From NCBI GenBank assembly GCA_033675265.1, contig JAUJYZ010000583.1, positions 62,001-126,000 of the forward strand: a DNA stretch of 64,000 bases, written 5' to 3'. Source of the stretch: Actinostola sp. cb2023. Taxonomy: Eukaryota; Cnidaria; Anthozoa; Actiniaria; Actinostolidae. The translations under genes and the position numbers were made by a program. How positions within the stretch are numbered: the first letter of the stretch is position 1; the number at the start of each line of letters is the position of its first letter. The notes under the pieces were generated by a model that was not told the origin of the DNA, did no database searches, and saw only the letters and a program-made list of their open reading frames with translations. Shown here in pieces: positions 56,014 through 64,000 of this stretch.

Positions 56014-59000
56014 GGCACGTAACGCTGTCTGTGTGTGGGGAGAAAGCTTCGCGTGACGATACTAAACACGGCTGCGAGGAAGACTAGTAGGCACGTAACG
56101 CAATCTGTGTGTGGGGAGAAAGCTTCGCGTCACGACACTCAACACGGCAGCGAGGAAGACTAGTAGGCACGTAACGCTGTCTGTGTGTGGGGAGAAAGCT
56201 TCGCGTGACGATACTAAACACGGCTGCGAGGAAGACTAGTAGGCACGTCACGCTGTCTGTGTGTGGGGAGAAAGCTTCGCGTGACGATACTAAACACGGC
56301 AGCGAGGAAGACTAGTAGGCACGTAACGCTGTCTGTGTGTGGGGAGAAAGCTTCGCGTGACGATACTAAACACGGCTGCGAGGAAGACTAGTAGGCACGT
56401 AACGCTGTCTGTGTGTGGGGAGAAAGCTTCGCGTGACGATACTAAATACGGCTGCGAGGAAGACTAGTAGGCACGTAACGCTGTCTGTGTGTGGGAAGAA
56501 AGCTTCGCGTGACGATACTAAACACGGCTGCGAGGAAGACTAGTAGGCACGTAACGCTGTCTGTGTGTGGGGAGAAAGCTTCGCGTGACGATACTAAACA
56601 CGGCTGCGAGGAAGACTAGTAGGCACGTAACGCTGTCTGTGTGTGGGGAGAAAGCTTCGCGTGACGATACTAAACACGGCTGCGAGGAAGACTAGTAGGC
56701 ACGTAACGCTGTCTGTGTGTGGGGAGAAAGCTTCGCGTCACGATACTCAACACGGCAGCGAGGAAGACTAGTAGGCACGTAACGCTGTCTGTGTGTGGGG
56801 AGAAAGCTTCGCGTGACGATACTAAACACGGCTGCGAGGAAGACTAGTAGGCACGTCACGCTGTCTGTGTGTGGGGAGAAAGCTTCGCGTGACGATACTA
56901 AACACGGCAGCGAGGAAGACTAGTAGGCACGTAACGCTGTCTGTGTGTGGGGAGAAAGCTTCGCGTGACGATACTAAACACGGCTGCGAGGAAGACTAGT
57001 AGGCACGTAACGCTGTCTGTGTGTGGGGAGAAAGCTTCGCGTGACGATACTAAATACGGCTGCGAGGAAGACTAGTAGGCACGTAACGCTGTCTGTGTGT
57101 GGGGAGAAAGCTTCGCGTGACGATACTAAACACGGCTGCGAGGAAGACTAGTAGGCACGTAACGCTGTCTGTGTGTGGGGAGAAAGCTTCGCGTGACGAT
57201 ACTAAACACGGCTGCGAGGAAGACTAGTAGGCACGTAACGCTGTCTGTGTGTGGGGAGAAAGCTTCGCGTGACGATACTAAACACGGCTGCGAGGAAGAA
57301 TAGTAGGCACGTAACGCTGTCTGTGTGTGGGGAGAAAGCTTCGCGTGACGATACTAAACACAGCTGCGAGGAAGACTAGTAGGCACGTAACGCTGTCTGT
57401 GTGTGGGGAGAAAGCTTCGCGTGACGATACTAAACACGGCTGCGAGGAAGACTAGTAGGCACGTAACGCTGTCTGTGTGTGGGGAGAAAGCTTCGCGTGA
57501 CGATACTAAACACGGCTGCGAGGAAGACTAGTAGGCACGTAACGCTGTCTGTGTGTGGGGAGAAAGCTTCGCGTGACGATACTAAACACGGCTGCGAGAG
57601 AGACTAGTAGGCGCGTAACGCTGTCTGTGTGTGGGGAGAAAGCTTCGCGTGACGATACTAAACACGGCTGCGAGAGAGACTAGTAGGCACGTAACGCTGT
57701 CTGTGTGTGGGGAGAAAGCTTCGCGTGACGATACTAAACACGGCAGCGAGGAAGACTAGTAGGCACGTAACGCTGTCTGTGTGTGGGGAGAAAGCTTCGC
57801 GTGACGATACTAAACACGGCTGCGAGGAAGACTAGTAGGCACGTAACGCTGTCTGTGTGTGGGGAGAAAGCTTCGCGTGACGATACTAAACACGGCTGCG
57901 AGGAAGACTAGTAGGCACGTAACGCTGTCTGTGTGTGGGGAGAAAGCTTCGCGTGACGATACTAAACACGGCTGCGAGGAAGACTAGTAGGCACGTAACG
58001 CTGTCTGTGTGTGGGGAGAAAGCTTCGCGTGACGATACTAAACACGGCTGCGAGGAAGACTAGTAGGCACGTAACGCTGTCTGTGTGGGGAGAAAGCTTC
58101 GCGTGACGATACTAAACACGGCTGCGAGGAAGACTAGTAGGCACGTAACGCTGTCTGTGTGTGGGGAGAAAGCTTCGCGTGACGATACTAAACACGGCTG
58201 CGAGGAAGACTAGTAGGCACGTAACGCTGTCTGTGTGTGGGGAGAAAGCTTCGCGTGACGATACTAAACACGGCTGCGAGGAAGACTAGTAGGCACGTAA
58301 CGCTGTCTGTGTGTGGGGAGAAAGCTTCGCGTGACGATACTAAACACGGCTGCGAGGAAGACTAGTAGGCACGTAACGCTGTCTGTGTGTGGGGAGAAAG
58401 CTTCGCGTGACGATACTAAACACGGCTGCGAGGAAGACTAGTAGGCACGTAACGCTGTCTGTGTGTGGGGAGAAAGCTTCGCGTGACGATACTAAACACG
58501 GCTGCGAGGAAGACTAGTAGGCACGTAACGCTGTCTGTGTGTGGGGAGAAAGCTTCGCGTGACGATACTAAACACGGCTGCGAGGAAGACTAGTAGGCAC
58601 GTAACGCTGTCTGTGTGTGGGGAGAAAGCTTCGCGTGACGATACTAAACACGGCTGCGAGGAAGACTAGTAGGCACGTAACGCTGTCTGTGTGTGGGGAG
58701 AAAGCTTCGCGTGACGATACTAAACACGGCTGCGAGGAAGACTAGTAGGCACGTAACGCTGTCTGTGTGTGGGGAGAAAGCTTCGCGTGACGATACTAAA
58801 CACGGCTGCGAGGAAGACTAGTAGGCACGTAACGCTGTCTGTGTGTGGGGAGAAAGCTTCGCGTGACGATACTAAACACGGCTGCGAGGAAGACTAGTAG
58901 GCACGTAACGCTGTCTGTGTGTGGGGAGAAAGCTTCGCGTGACGATACTAAACACGGCTGCGAGGAAGACTAGTAGGCACGTAACGCTGTCTGTGTGTGG

Positions 59001-62000
59001 GGAGAAAGCTTCGCGTGACGATACTAACACGGCTGCGAGGAAGACTAGTAGGCACGTAACGCTGTCTGTGTGTGGGGAGAAAGCTTCGCGTGACGATACT
59101 AAACACGGCTGCGAGGAAGACTAGTAGGCACGTAACGCTGTCTGTGTGTGGGGAGAAAGCTTCGCGTGACGATACTAAACACGGCTGCGAGGAAGACTAG
59201 TAGGCACGTAACGCTGTCTGTGTGTGGGGAGAAAGCTTCGCGTGACGATACTAAACACGGCTGCGAGGAGACTAGTAGGCACGTAACGCTGTCTGTGTGT
59301 GGGGAGAAAGCTTCGCGTGACGATACTAAACACGGCTGCGAGGAAGACTAGTAGGCACGTAACGCTGTCTGTGTGTGGGGAGAAAGCTTCGCGTGACGAT
59401 ACTAAACACGGCTGCGAGGAAGACTAGTAGGCACGTAACGCTGTCTGTGTGTGGGGAGAAAGCTTCGCGTGACGATACTAAACACGGCTGCGAGGAAGAC
59501 TAGTAGGCACGTAACGCTGTCTGTGTGTGGGGAGAAAGCTTCGCGTGACGATACTAAACACGGCTGCGAGGGAGACTAGTAGGCACGTAACGCTGTCTGT
59601 GTGTGGGGAGAAAGCTTCGCGTGACGATACTAAACACGGCTGCGAGGAAGACTAGTAGGCACGTAACAAAACTGTGTGTTCGGGAGAACAACGGAATAGG
59701 AAGACTATACTAAAGTCAATGGGTAACAGTTCAAAATTGCATGACGAGACTAGTAGCACGTAGACGTAGGTCTGTCTGTGTGGGGAGAAAGCTTCGCGTG
59801 ACGATACTAAACACGGCTGCGAGGAAGACTAGTAGGCACGTAACGCTGTCTGTGTGTGGGGAGAAAGCTTCGCGTGACGATACTAAACACGGCTGCGAGG
59901 AAGACTAGTAGGCACGTAACGCTGTCTGTGTGTGGGGAGAAAGCTTCGCGTGACGATACTAAACACGGCTGCGAGGAAGACTAGTAGGCACGTAACGCTG
60001 TCTGTGTGTGGGAGAAAGCTTCGCGTGACGATACTAAACACGGCTGCGAGGAGACTAGTAGGCACGTAACGCTGTCTGTGTGTGGGGAGAAAGCTTCGCG
60101 TGACGATACTAAACACGGCTGCGAGGAGAGACTAGTAGGCACGTAACGCTGTCTGTGTGTGGGGAGAAAGCTTCGCGTGACGATACTAAACACGGCTGCG
60201 AGGAAGACTAGTAGGCACGTAACGCTGTCTGTGTGTGGGGAGAAAGCTTCGCGTGACGATACTAAACACGGCTGCGAGGAAGACTAGTAGGCACGTAACG
60301 CTGTCTGTGTGTGGGGAGAAAGCTTCGCGTGACGATACTAAACACGGCTGCGAGGAAGACTAGTAGGCACGTAACGCTGTCTGTGTGTGGGGAGAAAGCT
60401 TCGCGTGACGATACTAAACACGGCTGCGAGGAAGACTAGTAGGCACGTAACGCTGTCTGTGTGTGGGGAGAAAGCTTCGCGTGACGATACTAAACACGGC
60501 TGCGAGGAAGACTAGTAGGCACGTAACGCTGTCTGTGTGTGGGAGAAAGCTTCGCGTGACGATACTAAACACGGCTGCGAGGAAGACTAGTAGGCACGTA
60601 ACGCTGTCTGTGTGTGGGGAGAAAGCTTCGCGTGACGATACTAAACACGGCTGCGAGAGAAGACTAGTAGGCACGTAACGCTGTCTGTGTGTGGGGAGAA
60701 AGCTTCGCGTGACGATACTAAACACGGCTGCGAGGAAGACTAGTAGGCACGTAACGCTGTCTGTGTGTGGGGAGAAAGCTTCGCGTGACGATACTAAACA
60801 CGGCTGCGAGGAAGACTAGTAGGCACGTAACGCTGTCTGTGTGTGGGGAGAAAGCTTCGCGTGACGATACTAAAACACGGCTGCGAGGAAGACTAGTAGG
60901 CACGTAACGCTGTCTGTGTGTGGGGGAAAGCTTCGCGTGACGATACTAAACACGGCTGCGAGGAAGACTAGTAGGCACGTAACGCTGTCTGTGTGTGGGG
61001 AGAAAGCTTCGCGTGACGATACTAAACACGGCTGCGAGGAAGACTAGTAGGCACGTAACGCTGTCTGTGTGTGGGGAGAAAGCTTCGCGTGACGATACTA
61101 AACACGGCTGCGAGGAAGACTAGTAGGCACGTAACGCTGTCTGTGTGTGGGGAGAAAGCTTCGCGTGACGATACTAAACACGGCTGCGAGGAAGACTAGT
61201 AGGCACGTAACGCTGTCTGTGTGTGGGGAGAAAGCTTCGCGTGACGATACTAAACACGGCTGCGAGGAAGACTAGTAGGCACGTAACGCTGTCTGTGTGT
61301 GGGGAGAAAGCTTCGCGTGACGATACTAAACACGGCTGCGAGGAAGACTAGTAGGCACGTAACGCTGTCTGTGTGTGGGGAGAAAGCTTCGCGTGACGAT
61401 ACTAAACACGGCTGCGAGGAAGACTAGTAGGCACGTAACGCTGTCTGTGTGTGGGGAGAAAGCTTCGCGTGACGATACTAAACACGGCTGCGAGGAAGAC
61501 TAGTAGGCACGTAACGCTGTCTGTGTGTGGGGAGAAAGCTTCGCGTGACGATACTAAACACGGCTGCGAGGAAGACTAGTAGGCACGTAACGCTGTCTGT
61601 GTGTGGGGAGAAAGCTTCGCGTGACGATACTAAACACGGCTGCGAGGAAGACTAGTAGGCACGTAACGCTGTCTGTGTGTGGGGAGAAAGCTTCGCGTGA
61701 CGATACTAAACACGGCTGCGAGGAAGACTAGTAGGCACGTAACGCTGTCTGTGTGTGGGGAGAAAGCTTCGCGTGACGATACTAAACACGGCTGCGAGGA
61801 AGACTAGTAGGCACGTAACGCTGTCTGTGTGTGGGGAGAAAGCTTCGCGTGACGATACTAAACACGGCTGCGAGGAAGACTAGTAGGCACGTAACGCTGT
61901 CTGTGTGTGGGGAGAAAGCTTCGCGTGACGATACTAAACACGGCTGCGAGGAAGACTAGTAGGCACGTAACGCTGTCTGTGTGTGTGGGGGGAGAAAAGC

Positions 62001-64000
62001 TTCGCGTGACGATACTACTAAAACACGGCTGCTGCGAGAAGACTAGTAGGCACGTAACGCTGTCTGTGTGTGGGGAGAAAGCTTCGCGTGACGATACTAA
62101 ACACGGCTGCGAGGAAGACTAGTAGGCACGTAACGCTGTCTGTGTGTGGGGAGAAAGCTTCGCGTGACGATACTAAACACGGCTGCGAGGAAGACTAGTA
62201 GGCACGTAACGCTGTCTGTGTGTGGGGAGAAAGCTTCGCGTGACGATACTAAACACGGCTGCGAGGAAGACTAGTAGGCACGTAACGCTGTCTGTGTGTG
62301 GGGAGAAAGCTTCGCGTGACGATACTAAACACGGCTGCGAGGAGAGACTAGTAGGCACGTAACGCTGTCTGTGTGTGGGAGAAAGCTTCGCGTGACGATA
62401 CTAAACACGGCTGCGAGGAAGCTAGTAGGCACGTAACGCTGTCTGTGTGTGGGGAGAAAGCTTTCGCGTGACGATACTAAACACGGCTGCGAGGAAGACT
62501 AGTAGGCACGTAACGCTGTCTGTGTGTGGGGAGAAAGCTTCGCGTGACGATACTAAACACGGCTGCGAGGAAGACTAGTAGGCACGTAACGCTGTCTGTG
62601 TGTGGGGAGAAAGCTTCGCACGTAACGCTGTGACGATACTAACTTCGCGCTGTGCGAGCGGAGACTAGTAGGCACGTAACGCTGTCTGTGTGTGTGGGGA
62701 GAAAGCTTCGCGTGACGATACTAAACACGGCTGCGAGGAAGACTAGTAGGCACGTAACGCTGTCTGTGTGTGGGGAGAAAGCTTCGCGTGACGATACTAA
62801 ACACGGCTGCGAGGAAGACTAGTAGGCACGTAACGCTGTCTGTGTGTGGGGAGAAAGCTTCGCGTGACGATACTAAACACGGCTGCGAGGAAGACTAGTA
62901 GGCACGTAACGCTGTCTGTGTGTGGGGAGAAAGCTAGCGTTGCGTTTCACGAGTTTAGGACGATGATCTTCGCGTGACGATACTAAACACGGCTGCGAGG
63001 AAGACTAGTAGGCACGTAACGCTGTCTGTGTGTGGGGAGAAAGCTTCGCGTGACGATACTAAACACGGCTGCGAGGAAGACTAGTAGGCACGTAACGCTG
63101 TCTGTGTGTGGGGAGAAAGCTTCGCGTGACGATACTAAACACGGCTGCGAGGAAGACTAGTAGGCACGTAACGCTGTCTGTGTGTGGGGAGAAAGCTTCG
63201 CGTGACGATACTAAACACGGCTGCGAGAGAGACTAGTAGGCACGTAACGCTGTCTGTGTGGGGAGAAAGCTTCGCGTGACGATACTAAACACGGCTGCGA
63301 GGAAGACTAGTAGGCACGTAACGCTGTCTGTGTGTGGGGAGAAAGCTTCGCGTGACGATACTAAACACGGCTGCGAGGAAGACTAGTAGGCACGTAACGC
63401 TGTCTGTGTGTGGGGAGAAAGCTTCGCGTGACGATACTAAACACGGCTGCGAGGAAGACTAGTAGGCACGTAACGCTGCTGTGTGTGGGGAGAAAGCTTC
63501 GCGTGACGATACTAAACACGGCTGCGAGAGAGACTAGTAGGCACGTAACGCTGTCTGTGTGTGGGGAGAAAGCTTCGCGTGACGATACTAAACACGGCTG
63601 CGAGGAGAGACTAGTAGGCACGTAACGCTGTCTGTGTGTGGGGAGAAAGCTTCGCGTGACGATACTAAACACGGCAGCGAGGAAGACTAGTAGGCACGTA
63701 ACGCTGTCTGTGTGTGGGGAGAAAGCTTCGCGTGACGACGGCTAAACACGGCTGCGAGGAAGACTAGTAGGCACGTAACGCTGTCTGTGTGTGGGGAGAA
63801 AGCTTCGCGTGACGATACTAAACACGGCTGCGAGGAAGACTAGTAGGCACGTAACGCTGTCTGTGTGTGGGAGAAAGCTTCGCGTGACGATACTAAACAC
63901 GGCTGCGAGGAAGACTAGTAGGCACGTAACGCTGTCTGTGTGTGGGGAGAAAGCTTCGCGTGACGATACTAAACACGGCTGCGAGAGAGACTAGTAGGCA
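56014..64000. repeat. 76 bp satellite array, about 105 copies, open at the window end
   Basis: The unit contains ACTAGTAGGCACGTAACGCT, GTCTGTGTGTGGGGAGAAAG and CTTCGCGTGACGATACTAAA, then CACGGCTGCGAGGAAG. Most units are identical. An eight-unit block is duplicated near the left edge (marker variants spaced 608 bp). Disturbed patches occur at 59660-59775, 61980-62040, 62615-62670 and 62930-62970. Small frames on both strands simply read the repeat. Confidence 0.97.

Noticed and set aside
58921..63994. Repeated 60-100 residue frames on both strands
   Set aside because: They read the 76 bp satellite. 76 is not a multiple of three and copies have no regulatory or start context.
56014..64000. CRISPR-like array
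   Set aside because: Units are contiguous identical 76 bp repeats with no unique spacers, in a eukaryotic genome.

Overview
The window looks like repeat-dense, AT-rich nuclear DNA from an invertebrate animal. Three things point that way: spliced genes with GT-AG introns, a Cip/Kip cyclin-dependent kinase inhibitor (animal-specific cell-cycle gene), and a mix of BEL/Pao, Penelope-like and L1/Tx1-like retroelements with THAP/DDE, Merlin-like and TTAA-specific DNA transposons. I cannot name the phylum from sequence alone. Almost everything is mobile or repetitive DNA. The one clear host gene is the CDK inhibitor at 34.1-34.7 kb.

Layout. 0.2-7.9 kb: a 7.6 kb transposon with about 0.9-1.1 kb inverted termini and a TTAA-type target duplication. 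It carries one spliced gene for a large protein of unrecognised family: duplicated CxxC/HxxC modules, a PIN/FEN-like acidic core and a Cys-rich CXC-like tail. 8.4-13.5 kb: short non-autonomous elements, including a 455 bp element packed with a repeated CCGAAAGTA motif and a 706 bp element with perfect TTAA duplications. 13.5-21.3 kb: a 490 bp inverted repeat enclosing an ISL2EU-like transposon (14.26-19.16 kb). That transposon has a SAP-SWIM-YqaJ nuclease gene facing a THAP-HTH-DDE transposase gene, which is split by a 905 bp insertion. 22.2-26.3 kb: a second copy of the 11.2-12.5 kb segment, holding a 5'-truncated Penelope-like element with a GIY-YIG endonuclease. 26.4-33.2 kb: foldback elements, a 68 bp tandem array, a tRNA-like sequence and MITEs. 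33.8-34.7 kb: the CDK inhibitor gene. 36.1-38.3 kb: the 3' half of a BEL/Pao element broken by a 233 bp MITE. 38.3-49.9 kb: (TAA)n blocks joined to a stem-loop retroelement terminus, a Penelope RT scrap, possible exons of a DUF3504/Crypton-like gene, a Merlin/ISXO2 transposase relic, a 104 bp array and a (GATA)n block. 49.9-55.0 kb: a nearly complete L1/Tx1-like LINE with a 726 bp DNA element inserted in the last codons of ORF2. 55.98-64.0 kb: a 76 bp satellite running out of the window.

How it works together: the window is a record of nested insertion. Target-site duplications at several nests (TTAA, 9 bp, 9 bp) let the order of events be read. No multi-gene host pathway is visible. The best candidate for something undescribed is the 7.6 kb TTAA element, because its only coding capacity is a putative PIN-like/CXC protein and not a recognisable DDE transposase.
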